DNA of 64,000 nt, from assembly GCF_027595985.1 (NCBI RefSeq), contig NC_073305.1, forward strand, positions 111,163,035 through 111,227,034, written 5' to 3'. Under the pieces are notes generated by a model, which saw only the letters and a list, made by a program, of their open reading frames with translations, was not told the DNA's origin and made no database searches. This DNA is from Sorex araneus. Lineage: Eukaryota > Chordata > Mammalia > Eulipotyphla > Soricidae. Positions 46,620 to 56,419 of this stretch are shown here, piece after piece (position 1 is the stretch's first letter; each line of letters starts with the position of its first letter). The translations under genes were made by a program, and so were the position numbers.

Positions 46620-47475
46620 ATTTTTTAATTGAAGCGAGGTTTTTTGCTCTCAAGTTGTATACATTCTTTATTTCAATGTTAACCTCTATCAGATATATAG
46701 TGTGTAAATATTTACTTGCATTCATCGCATTCAATGAATTCAATGAATTCATTGCATTCATTCAAGTAAGTTGCCTTTTCACTTTCTTTCCTTTGCTTTG
46801 AAGAAGCTTTTTAGTTGACACTCCATTTATTTTTGCTTTTGTTTAAATTTTATTTTAAATATAAATCAACTCCATGCTTGATATCAAAGAATTATGACCT
46901 AATTTTTCTTCTACTGGTTTTATAGTTTCAGACCTTATTTTCAAGAATTTAATTCTTTTTTTTTTGAGTTTATTTTGATATATGGTATAAGGTAGGGGCT
47001 CAGTTTTATTATTTTTTATGTGACTATTAACTTTCCATATGTAATTTATTGAAAGAACTTCTTTCAATATTGAAAGAACCTACTGCTTTTTAAAATAAGT
47101 TATTTGATTATGCAGGTGCAGGCTTATTTCTGAGCTTTCTATTCTGTTTCACAGATATTTGTGCCTGCTTTTTATTCCATTATCATGCTCTCTTGATTAT
47201 AATAGCCTTGTAACATAGCTGAAACCTGGAAGCAGGATACTTCCAGTTTTCTTCATTTTTTTCCTCAAGCTTGATTTGGCTAATCATGGTATTTTGTGGC
47301 TTTATATGCACAAATTTAAAGATTATTTACTCTAGTCTGGACTTTTATTTTGGGAGAAGTTTTTAATTATATATTCAATTTCTTGCAAATATTTGGTCTG
47401 TTTCAATATTCTGTTTCTTCATCATTCACTCTCAATAGGTTCCTATGAACTAATCCATTTCTAAAAATACATAAT
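46620..47475 (-). mobile_element. Ancient L1, ORF2 middle region
   Basis: Minus strand: TTTTCTTCTACTGGTTTTATAG, TTTTGATATATGGTATAAGGTAGGGG, TTTCTGAGCTTTCTATTCTG and TTGATTATAATAGCCTTGTAACATAGC are the standard L1 order. An embedded GAATTCAATGAATTCATTG palindromic patch sits at 46724-46760. Confidence 0.85.
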
Positions 47476-47544
47476 TTATGTAAGATATCAACACAGTTTC
47501 TATAACACATCAGTTGGTAGCAAAAAAAATATTATCTATTAGGA

Positions 47545-47668
47545 TTTTGTTTTTATCCCTGCACCACTTTATGGCCTGCTGAGCACTGTATAGGGAGCTC
47601 TATGAGCATAGAGCCAGAGGTAAGCCCTACCCACCACTGGGTATAAATCCCAAACTAATATATATATA
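47545..47668 (+). mobile_element. Old SINE fragment next to a TA repeat
   Basis: TGCTGAGCACTGTATAGGG, GAGCATAGAGCCAGAGGTAAGCC, then a (TA)n at 47660-47686. Confidence 0.55.
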
Positions 47669-47736
47669 TGTATATATATATATATAAACTGTTACTTTTA
47701 AATTTATTTTGCATTTTATGATGCTATATTTTAAAT

Positions 47737-47865
47737 TATTTAACAGGCATTTATCGGACATTTATTGGACACCTATTATGTTTCAGACATTGTTATAGGA
47801 ATTTGGGAAATATTTAAAGAACACAAAAATTCCTATTTTCATGTAAATTAAATTCTAATAGATAT
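47737..47865 (-). mobile_element. L2/MIR-type ancient repeat
   Basis: TTTATTGGACACCTATTATGTTTCAGACATTGTTATAGG and AAATTAAATTCTAATAG follow the order of the L2 3' region read on the minus strand. Confidence 0.65.
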
Positions 47866-47904
47866 CTAAGACATAAGCTTCCATATTTTTCCCTTTTATT
47901 TCTC

Positions 47905-48025
47905 TATTGATTTTTGTCACACCCACAGTGGTTGGCAGAGCATGAGACTATGTGGTGCTAGGTTGAACCCAAGGACTCCTGCATTTAAAGCATGCAGCAT
48001 TCCATTGAACAATCTTACTGGCCTC
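47905..48025 (-). mobile_element. Old SINE
   Basis: Minus strand: GTCACACCCACAGTGG, GGTTGAACCCAAGGACTCC, ATCTTACTGGCC. Confidence 0.55.
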
Positions 48026-48035
48026 TCTCACCTTT

Positions 48036-48217
48036 CAATTTTTTTTGTGTGTGTGGGGAAACCACACTAGGGCAGTTTTCAGGGCTTATTCCTGGCTTTG
48101 TGCTCAGAGATCACTTTTGGCAGAGCTCAGGGGGACCATATGGGGTACTGGGTATTGAACCTGGGTTGACTATGAGCAAGGCAAGTACCCTACCTGCTGT
48201 GCTCTCCCGAGCTCCCA
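48036..48217 (-). mobile_element. tRNA SINE
   Basis: Minus strand: CAGGGCTTATTCCTGGC, GAGCTCAGGGGGACCATATGGG, GAACCTGGGTTGACTATG, ACCTGCTGTGCTCTC. Confidence 0.85.
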
Positions 48218-50324
48218 CTGCCCAACTTTTATATTTTACTTAAAGAAAGAAAGCATTATAAATTTCCCTTACACTTGATTCTTGGCTATTTAACATGCTC
48301 CCAACACTTCACCCCTTCCTTAGTCTTTGGATTTATGTGCTACTACAAGACAAAAGCAAGAATGAATAAAAACACCAATACCACACAAAAGCAATGGGAA
48401 TCTATTTCTGGAGTATCCAGGAAATAATAATCAACAGAAAAAAGACTGCTTGAACAAGGTTTCCACTTTGAATATGACCTTATGTCGCCCTCCTCTTTTC
48501 ATTGGACAGGGTGACCTCACCTAGGGTATGACTTATTCTCTACTTAGAGACCAAGGCGAGAAGCAGAAGTGTGAAGGAATGAAGAGAATATAATGACTCA
48601 GCTGCTTCTGCCATCACATCCCTCCTGGATAATGATAGTTTTGCTTATACAAAAGTATTATAAGTTTCAGTTCATACTCAAGGCTTTTTTTCATGATTTT
48701 GTGAATATTGTTTAAGGAATACTGCCTATCTGTTTAACTGGCTAGCTTGTTTTTTTTAAAAAAAACTATGCACATGTATACTTATACAAAAATATGTATG
48801 TTATTTATTTACAAATAGAATTATTTATTTGTTTCCGAATGATGTCAGAATCAAATGCTTTAGACACTTTTTCGGTTTTCAGACAGAAAAGGTGTAAGCA
48901 ATGGAATATAGAATCCTAAATATAATATTTACAAGGGATCTATTTGGAGAAATTGGCTGTTCTAAAATCGGTAGCGATGATTATATAATTCTTCTATTTA
49001 CTAAATTACCTTAATATGAACAGTTAAAATGGTTGAATTATGTGGCATGAAAGTATATCTTAATAGAAAAACTTTAACATGATCTTAGAAGATTAATTCT
49101 AATCATGTCTTGGCCAGAAAAACTATAAGCCCAGTCAAAATCAAGCCAACTTTAAATGTTTCTTAGCTTGAGGTTTTTAAAAACTCGTACCCTTGATAGA
49201 AAAGATACTTCTTATAGAATTTGATTTAAAGTGTACATTCTATTTTTACTGGCCTCTGATACTTTCAAGGCAACACAGTTTCTCTGAGACTCTGTTGGAG
49301 GGTGAGAGAGCAAATTCTTTGGGAAAGACTGTTAGATCTGCAGTAAGAAGCCAGGCTTCCTGCCTGTAAAGCAACTGTCAGATTTTACCCAGTAAATCCC
49401 CCACTACCACTGATTTGTCAGAATTCAGGACTTCATACTAAAGCTATTTATCAAAGTAGCTTCATATCATTTTGACTTGGGACTTAATTAAAGAGAAAGC
49501 AAAGTGCTCACGTGACTAGAAATTTTATTTTGCATTTTTTGAAAGATAAACACACAAATGTAACTAAAACTCCCTAGTAAGTTAGGACACAAATTTTTTT
49601 TCTTATGATAGTACTAAATGTTTGTGGTCAACATTTTATGCCTATTTTATTTCATTTGAGATGTTAATATAATGTAAATCTTTTTTTAACCTAAAAACAT
49701 CCAAGTTTCAGAAATTCAATTGTTCGTGAAAGGTGGCATTTCTATGCTTCACACATTTGAGAATCTTCCCAGGTTTAAGATAAAGATAACAGTTGTGGTA
49801 AAAACTGACTTAGACCGAAGCAGGGTGAGCTCATGTTGTTTTAAACTAAGAAGGTGCTCACAGATGGCTCAGAGAGAGATTTAGCAAGTTTGTGCTAATC
49901 ACACTCATACATGGGAATACCTCTCCTGAAAACAGCCAGACTTCATTGTATCCCTCGTCACTCTCTTACTTTTTTTAATGATCACAATAAAGTATAAGTA
50001 AAATATTTCACTTTAAAATATCATTATACTTGGATTCATACTATTAAAGTAAAATATTTAAATTAAAAATATTTTCATGCTAGCTTTGTGCAAAAAATAG
50101 TTATTTCTTAAAGGTTTCACATTTAGACATCTTTAAAGGTTTGTGATATCCCTAGTAGGTTAATTTCCTATACATAATAAGTTATATAAAATAAAATTTT
50201 ATTTTATAGAGAATGGAAATATAATAATATACTTAATATAAAAGACTAATCTTTTCCCTTATGAAACTGTTTTTACCACTTTTATATCTGACTTTTATGT
50301 TATTCACTAAATAATTTTAACATA
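48218..50324. other. Unrecognised interval
   Basis: About 2.1 kb without a repeat family or exon I recognise; the longest repeat-free stretch between the RTE and RIPPLY2, so a reasonable place to look for conserved non-coding elements. Confidence 0.5.
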
Positions 50325-50756
50325 CTGTCTCCGGAACCCAGCCACAGCCATGCTCAAGGCCCCTCTCTCTTCACACGTTCAGACAAGCCTCACGCATGAA
50401 GCAACCGGCAGAGGAACCCAGGTGTTCGGAATACAGGGCTGAGATCTCCAAGCCTGCTCGGATCGGGACTGAGCCTCCTCTGCCCAGATTCCCCATTTTC
50501 CAGTAGTAGGCCATATCCAGAAACTGCCCCGCAGTGTAATCCCATCAACGGCCGACATCCAGAGACATAAACCAAGCTCCCGGAAGCATCTTATAGCCTA
50601 GTTCTCGCTCTTGGAGAACCTGGCAATCTATCGAGAGTTTTCTTCACCCCCCCACGCCCCCCCACCAGGCAAGTTCCCCGTGGCCTATTCATATGCCAAA
50701 TACAGTAACAATGTTGCATCTCATTCTCCTGACTGGGTGATAGTGATAGTGATAGT
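50325..50756 (+). mobile_element. Composite repeat of unknown family with RTE-like segment
   Basis: A GC-rich 5' block of ~285 bp that I do not recognise is followed by a segment parallel to the composite-SINE body (GGAGAACCTGGCAATCTATCG at 50613-50633; GGCAAGTTCCCCGTGGCC at 50668-50685; ATGCCAAATACAGTAACAATG at 50693-50713). A 3' end unlike the SINE follows, then three GTGATA units (50737-50754). The tandem tail is of the kind left by RTE machinery. Confidence 0.65.
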
Positions 50757-51324
50757 ATTATCCAATAAGCAGGTATCCTTGTATCAGTCACTAAGTACAA
50801 GGCAACACATGTGTATCATCTGAGAGTACAATGTAGAATAATATTCTATAAAACATATTATTTAGTTTTCATAGTATATGCATTCTATTTGGAGCCTAGA
50901 AAATACCAAATGCATGAAGAAAAGAATTGCAGAATTGCTAAGCTGCTATATAAAGAGTTAGAAGAGAATCAAATATAAAGTAATTGAAAGTGGTCTCCTT
51001 TAAACAGAACGACTAGGAAAACATCTACAGAGAAAACAGTGAAACAAGGAGTTAAGAAAAAATTGTTGAGAACTATTTTCAAAGGATCTATAAATCATTC
51101 CTACTACAGTCAATATATGCAAAATCATACCAGAAAACATCTATCTGAGCTGGCTGGTTCATAATATCAGTGGGAGTTCAGACAGCTGGTATAGTGGCTG
51201 TTCCAGGGAAGGACAAACATATTTAATAGCATTTTTCTTTACTTGTTTGTGACTTGTATTAATTACTTACTTAAACAAAATAATAATTTTTGTTGAAAAT
51301 AAAATTTATATTATTTAAATATGC
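50757..51324. other. No recognised feature
   Basis: AT-rich spacer. Confidence 0.5.
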
Positions 51325-51515
51325 ATACTCTGCCCCTCTCGGAGAGCCCGGCAAGCTACCAACCGAGAGTATCTCGTCCACCCAGGCAGAGCCTGGCAAG
51401 CTACCTGTGGCATATTCATATGCCAAAAACAGTAACAAGCCTCACAATGGAGATGTTACTGGTGCCCGCTCAAGCAAATCGATGAGCAATGGGATGACAG
51501 TGATACAGTGAAATA
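51325..51515 (+). mobile_element. Composite SINE lacking the tRNA head
   Basis: Starts at CTCTGCCCCTCTCGGAGAGC, exactly where the RTE-derived body follows the tRNA head in full copies, and continues to GACAGTGATACAGTG. Contains a duplicated ACCAACCGAG nick. Either a 5' truncation at the junction or a headless form. Confidence 0.9.
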
Positions 51516-51682
51516 TGTATACATACTAATTTAATGGGAAGCCAAATTTTATGTAAGTATTAAATTTAAAAGGTGATGCACAACAGTTTAAATGAGGTTT
51601 AAAAATTGTAGTTGTATAAAATTTGATTGGCTATTATTTTTTATGAAAATATATGGAAATATGAAAATATATGAAAAATATA

Positions 51683-51930
51683 GGGCTGGAGCAATAGCAC
51701 AGTGGTAGGGCGTTTGCCTTTCACGAGACTGACCCATGTTCGATTCCTCTGCCCCTCTCAGAGAGCCTGGCAAACTACTGAGAGTATCTCGCCCGCACGG
51801 TAGAGCCTGACAAGCTACCCGTGCCATATTTGATATGCCAAAAACAGTAACAATGAGCCTCACAATGGAGATGTTACTGGTGCCCGCTTGAGAAAATTGA
51901 TGAGCAATGGATGATAGTGATACAGTGATG
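51683..51930 (+). mobile_element. Composite SINE, full length
   Basis: AGGGCTGGAGCAATAGCACAG head, GTTCGATTCC B-box region, CCTCTCAGAGAGCC, ATGCCAAAAACAGTAACAATGAGCCTCACAATGG spanning the ORF1-to-ORF2 junction, and a GATAGTGATACAGTGAT tail. Confidence 0.94.
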
Positions 51931-52104
51931 GAAATTTATAGAAGACAGCAATTTAAAAATAAACTATTAATAAGTCTGCATAGCTAACGCTGTCACCAAT
52001 TCACTTGGAACCTAAGTGAATTGGGTTCTCAAGACCTATTAATTAACTGAAAAAAAGTACAAACAAGTACAAACTTTATAAAACTCTAAATTTTATTCAT
52101 CATT

Positions 52105-52289
52105 TTGTGTTTTGTTGTTTTTGCTTTTGGGGGGTCACACCTGGAGGTGCTCAGGGCTTTGTCCTGGCTCTGCACTCAGGGAGCATTCCTGGTAGAACTA
52201 GGGGGACCGTATGTGGTGCTGGAAGTTGAACCTGAGTCTGCTGTGTACAAGGCAAACACCTTATATGCTGGATCATTGTTCTGGTCCCA
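52105..52289 (-). mobile_element. tRNA SINE
   Basis: Minus strand: GTCACACCTGGAGGTGC, TGCACTCAGGGAGCATTCC, GTTGAACCTGAGTCTGC, ATCATTGTTCTGGTCCC. Confidence 0.87.
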
Positions 52290-53089
52290 ATGTTCATTAT
52301 TTTTTTAAGCCTTGAGTACTACAATATAACATTTCCGCTTTCATGACTCTCTGAGAATCTACTTTTTGGCCTACTACCCACTTCTCTGTTTTTGCTGAAA
52401 CAGTCCCAATTTTGTGCAGATAGCAAAACTTGAACTGCTTTTGGAAAAACTAAATTCTCTGTATTCCAAATAAGTTATATTGGCGCCGGCCACAGTAGGC
52501 GTCAGCTTCAACATTTGTATAAATAAGAGATTTAAGTGGAATGTATGCATAAAGGGGAGATTTGGGCTCTCATGTTTTAATATTTCTAATACTTCATATT
52601 TATATTTTTTATTTTAGCTAAATCTGATTCAACACAAATATTGCTAGATATTTATTGGTTTCCATTTTTCCCATTTTTCTAGTAATATATTCCCTTTTCA
52701 CATGTTTAAGACAGTATTTTATGGATTTATGTCACATCTTCACATTATAACTCTCCTTCACCAACAGCAGAACTAGGGAACTTGATGAAATGTATTTCTT
52801 CAATGTTCTCATACTTGGATTATTATCATCACTGATATATATTTTCCAAGCACACCAGAATCCTCCCCAGGGTTACTGATCTCATTTATTCCTTCCTCCC
52901 AGGGGACCTCAAGCCTCATCTCATCCCTTCTCTCTAAAGGCCTGTTGTCTCCTGACTTAGAAACATCTTAGAAACATCCTTCTGTTTTTGCATCCTAAAA
53001 GCAAAACCTCTTGATTTCATAGCTGGCTCATTTCTCTCCCTTTTTTCCTGGAAAAGGAAAGACTCAGATCATTGTCTTCATTTCTGAAC
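52290..53089. other. No recognised feature
   Basis: Nothing clear; the right part may already belong to the L2 below. Confidence 0.45.
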
Positions 53090-53985
53090 TGTTTTCAGTT
53101 AGTCTTAGTGAAAATGGTTGCACCCATTAAAGTCATCTATAACCCCTTGTTTCTCAAAGTCAGTTAACCCATGACCTCTTATTTGTTGCATTGGACTTTC
53201 CATCCAAATTGGAATTCTTCCTTCCCATGTTTACACCACATACAGATGTCTCAGATGACTACCACCAGACTTTTGTCACCTTCACCATTTTTCCCCTTCA
53301 CACTCTTACTTTACAATAAAATAGAGCTCTTCAGGGCTCTGTCCTTGGTCCTGTTTTCAATGCTACATTTCTCTGGGAAAATAAACCAACTCCAAGTACC
53401 TTAATCGTGGCTTGTTTTTTCTTTTTTCTTTTTTAATGATTTCTACATTTCAAGATTTAACTCTAAGCTCTCTGGATAGAGTAAAACCTCAGATGTTTTA
53501 TTGCTGGATGTCCCCTGGATATCTTCTCCATCTATGTATTTCCAAGTCTTGTAAAATTTATTAAGTATACTTCCTTCCCCTATTATGAATACTGGCAATG
53601 CTCCAGAGCAAAGAACTTATGACCTTAAGTGAAGATGATATATAACATCTTCCACCCATCAAATTGGATATGTGGCATGTGAGAGAAACAAGCCTTTTAT
53701 TTCAAGCTTATGATATTTTAGTTATTTATAAAACTATACTATACAGCCAGATTGGGCTTCCTAGAGATCCAAAACTAAATTCTCTGATTTTGAATCGATT
53801 TTTTGGTCAATAGTCCCTGTGCACTATTAACACAGTGCACATTTTATTTTTATTAACAGGAAAATAAAAAAACTTCTCACCTGTTCTTCCTGTTTTTGTT
53901 TTCTGTGTTGTTGATCCATCACTTTCTACCCATTTAAACAGGCGAGAAACCTGGGCACATGTATAGAATCCACTTCTGAGTTTGA
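53090..53985 (+). mobile_element. L2 LINE, left part
   Basis: AGGGCTCTGTCCTTGGTCCTG, CTGGATGTCCCCTGGATATC and GGCGAGAAACCTGGGCACATG fall in the order of the mammalian L2 reverse-transcriptase region in plus orientation. It is interrupted by the LTR-like block and resumes at ~54600. Confidence 0.65.
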
Positions 53986-53989
53986 CGCA

Positions 53990-54535
53990 AGTGAGGCAGA
54001 AGCAGTGGCGGCAGGTCTCTGTTCGTTTGTGATTCCCAGTTTCTTCAATATTTTCAAGAATGAAAATATTGAGTATTAAAGATGCTCAGACCCAGAGTTG
54101 GAAAATAGAAAAGTTTATTGGAAAGCAGAAGAGAAAATAAAAGGAGCTCTACAACTGTGAAAGAACTTAGTACAGGACCAAGTTAAAAGTAAGTTTTGTA
54201 TAGACCCTTATAAAGGCCCTTTGCACCAATCAACAAGTATCACAGAGAACGAACAAACGAACGTGTGGGGAATCTATACAGTAGTCAGGCTGGCTTATCT
54301 TTCTGGTCACCTGCCTCCAATGTTGTTTATTGTCTTAGTTTCCCTGTGAACCTAAGCTCTGGGGCAGACTTTTGTGGTGAACAGTGGTTAACTCCCTGTT
54401 TATGAGAAAAGCCCAGGAATTTGCAGAAAGTCAAAAATACAGGATGGGCCAGCCAAATGTGGGACTGCTCACAGCAGCTGGGAAGGGTAAACTGAGGCTC
54501 CTCTTTCAAATTCACCCACATTTTGTGATTGAGGC
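53990..54535 (-). mobile_element. LTR-like block, boundaries unclear
   Basis: Interrupts the L2. On the minus strand AATAAACTTTTC at 54120-54109 would be a polyadenylation signal. The GGTCACCTGCC..TGTTGTTTATTGTC..TCCCTGTG composition resembles a retroviral U3. I could not find a matching target duplication, so borders are approximate. Confidence 0.5.
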
Positions 54536-54599
54536 AGTTTTGTATATTCTATTTCTCAAGTACTCAATAAACTCTCATTTATATCTTGCATGTACATTA

Positions 54600-54935
54600 T
54601 ATTATTTCTTGACTAAACTAGTATCTGCTTGTCTCAGATACCAATCTTCTCTAACTCTGTATCTTACATGACTGTCACAATGATATTTTGATAGCAAGTG
54701 TTGACCATTCTACACTCCTTTTAAAAATCTTTCCCCAGTTCTTACAAAATAAAACAAAAATGACCTTTATCATGGCATATAAGGCTTTTAAATAATCGAA
54801 GCCCTTTTTATCTCCTTAGCCAAATCCAGCAATCCTAACCCTAGGAGCACTATTCCCTTCCTTACACCCTAACGTTAAGCACTTGGATATAGTTTCCTGG
54901 CTGATTCTTCTAGCTATCCCTGAGCGCTTCTGCCC
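54600..54935 (+). mobile_element. L2 LINE, right part
   Basis: CACAATGATATTTTGATAGC, CATTCTACACTCCTTTTAAAAATC and TTTATCATGGCATATAAGGC continue the L2 order after the interruption. Confidence 0.65.
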
Positions 54936-54946
54936 GCCCCCACCCC

Positions 54947-54948
<2 letters not shown>

Positions 54949-54983
<35 letters not shown>
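54949..54983. repeat. (CA)n microsatellite
   Basis: Uninterrupted CA dinucleotides after a C-rich lead. Confidence 0.97.
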
Positions 54984-54985
<2 letters not shown>

Positions 54986-54999
54986 TTAGTTGTTAAGCT

Positions 55000-55156
55000 C
55001 AAAGAGTTGTAGTGCATACTTGACTTCCTGCCCCTCCAGGTTCAATTCTTTGGCACTACAAGGTCTCCCAGCAGTACTGGGGATGACACCCTAGCACTGA
55101 GCTGAAAGTAGTTCTGGAGCACTGCTAAATGTAGCCCCAAGACAAACAGACAAGGT
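55000..55156 (+). mobile_element. Old tRNA SINE
   Basis: CCAGGTTCAATTCTTTGGCAC marks the B-box region; AGCACTGCTAAATGTAGCCCC the 3' part. Confidence 0.65.
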
Positions 55157-55260
55157 TTTCCTGCTAGCTCCCAGTAGACTTATTAATGCCCCTCCCTGTT
55201 CCATTTACCTGTTTAAAACATGTTTTTGTTATTGAAAATGGCACTTTAAAAAGCTTTGTG

Positions 55261-55432
55261 GCGGGTAGGGCGTTTGCCTTGCACGCGGCCGACCCGGGTT
55301 CAAATCCCAGCATCCCATATGGTCCCCTGAGCACCGCCAGGAGTAATTCCTGAGTGCAGAGCCAGGAGTAACCCCTGTGTATCGCCAGGTGTGACCCAAA
55401 AAGCAAAAATAAATAAATAAATAAATAAAAAT
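55261..55432 (+). mobile_element. A-tailed tRNA SINE, young, head slightly truncated
   Basis: Near-consensus but starts at GCGGGTAGGG, missing ~20 bp of the head including most of the A box. Tail of AAAT units. Exact 13-bp duplication AAAAAGCTTTGTG at 55248-55260 and 55433-55445. Contains AGGTGTGA at 55387-55394, a T-box half-site sequence, about 0.9 kb upstream of the RIPPLY2 TATA motif. Confidence 0.96.
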
Positions 55433-55599
55433 AAAAAGCTTTGTGATGGTCACTGACTGTAATATTCCAGAGGCTAGGAGTAATTAAGAATTATTTCTGG
55501 ACAGCACAGTACTTGGCACTTTACAGACACCAAAAATACTTGTGAGAAATGCTTGTGTAAGGGTAAGCCCTTTTAGCTGATAATAAAGGCTAATTTTTT

Positions 55600-55690
55600 T
55601 TCAATAGCTTAAAATTTGTTGCAAGTTTACTATGCACCAGGCATTAAAGCAACCATCCTACAACATAACCCTTTATTTCTTGTTACTAGT
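55600..55690 (-). mobile_element. Possible MIR remnant
   Basis: TTTACTATGCACCAGGCATTAAAGC resembles the MIR/L2 minus-strand motif. Confidence 0.45.
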
Positions 55691-55765
55691 GTTAGCCCAA
55701 CAATATTTCTAGGGCATTGAGCCCTGACCACTGCCAGGTGTGGCTGCAGAACCAAAAAAAAGGAA
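55691..55765 (+). mobile_element. SINE 3' remnant
   Basis: TGAGCCCTGACCACTGCCAGGTGTGGC and an A-run at 55753-55762. Confidence 0.6.
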
Positions 55766-56266
55766 AGCTAAAAGGGTAACTCGTATATTTAAAAAAAAAA
55801 AATCCCTCAATAATCCATGTTGTTAATCCATGTTTAATTTTCCCCAAACAAGGTCATTCTGTTCCACCAGCATCTCAGCTTTGAGAATACGGGATCTTTG
55901 CCAAAGACCAAACAAGTCGTGAGATTCATTCAGGGTAGTGTGCAGTGGCTGGGGGTCTTGTTTTGTTTGGCCAGCAATTAACAAAGCCACTTGGCTCGCC
56001 CAGAAATACACAAAACATGCAGGACCCCTTCGATTTCCTCACCTCCTCGCCTCTTCCTTGGGAAATCGGGCTGCTCCAGGCAAAAGCTGTCCCCCCGCCT
56101 CCCCACCCGGCAAGCCATGTGTCGCAGAAGCCTCAACACTTGCGGCACGAATTCCCTCCCCGGGCCATTTGGGGGCTGCACGCGCTCTCGCCGGCCCCGC
56201 GGCGCCTTCACGCGCAGCCGTTTTGTTTATGCGGCGGGGCCGGGAGTGGGGAGGGGCGCGGGCCGG

Positions 56267-56273
56267 TATAATA
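56267..56273 (+). promoter_or_regulatory. TATA-like motif of RIPPLY2
   Basis: TATAATA in a GC-rich context, 73 bp before the start codon. Transcription would be expected to begin near 56295-56300, giving a short 5' UTR of about 50 bases. Confidence 0.65.
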
Positions 56274-56345
56274 GGGGCGCCCGGGGCGGCGGGGCGGCGC
56301 GGCCAGGCGGGGCCCGAGTGAGTGAGCAGCCGGAGCGGCCGTGCC

Positions 56346-56419
56346 ATGGACACCGCGCCGCGGCCGGAGCGCCGGGCGGCCGCGCGCTGTCGCCCCCTGC
56401 TGCCCGCCGCACGCTCGGG
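56346..56419 (+). CDS. RIPPLY2: RIPPLY2 coding exon 1
   Basis: Encodes residues 1-24 plus two bases of codon 25. The donor is GG|GTACGG, weaker than the other two GTGAGT donors. It is the least certain exon, since its sequence is poorly conserved. The phase agrees with the exon 2 acceptor. Confidence 0.75.
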
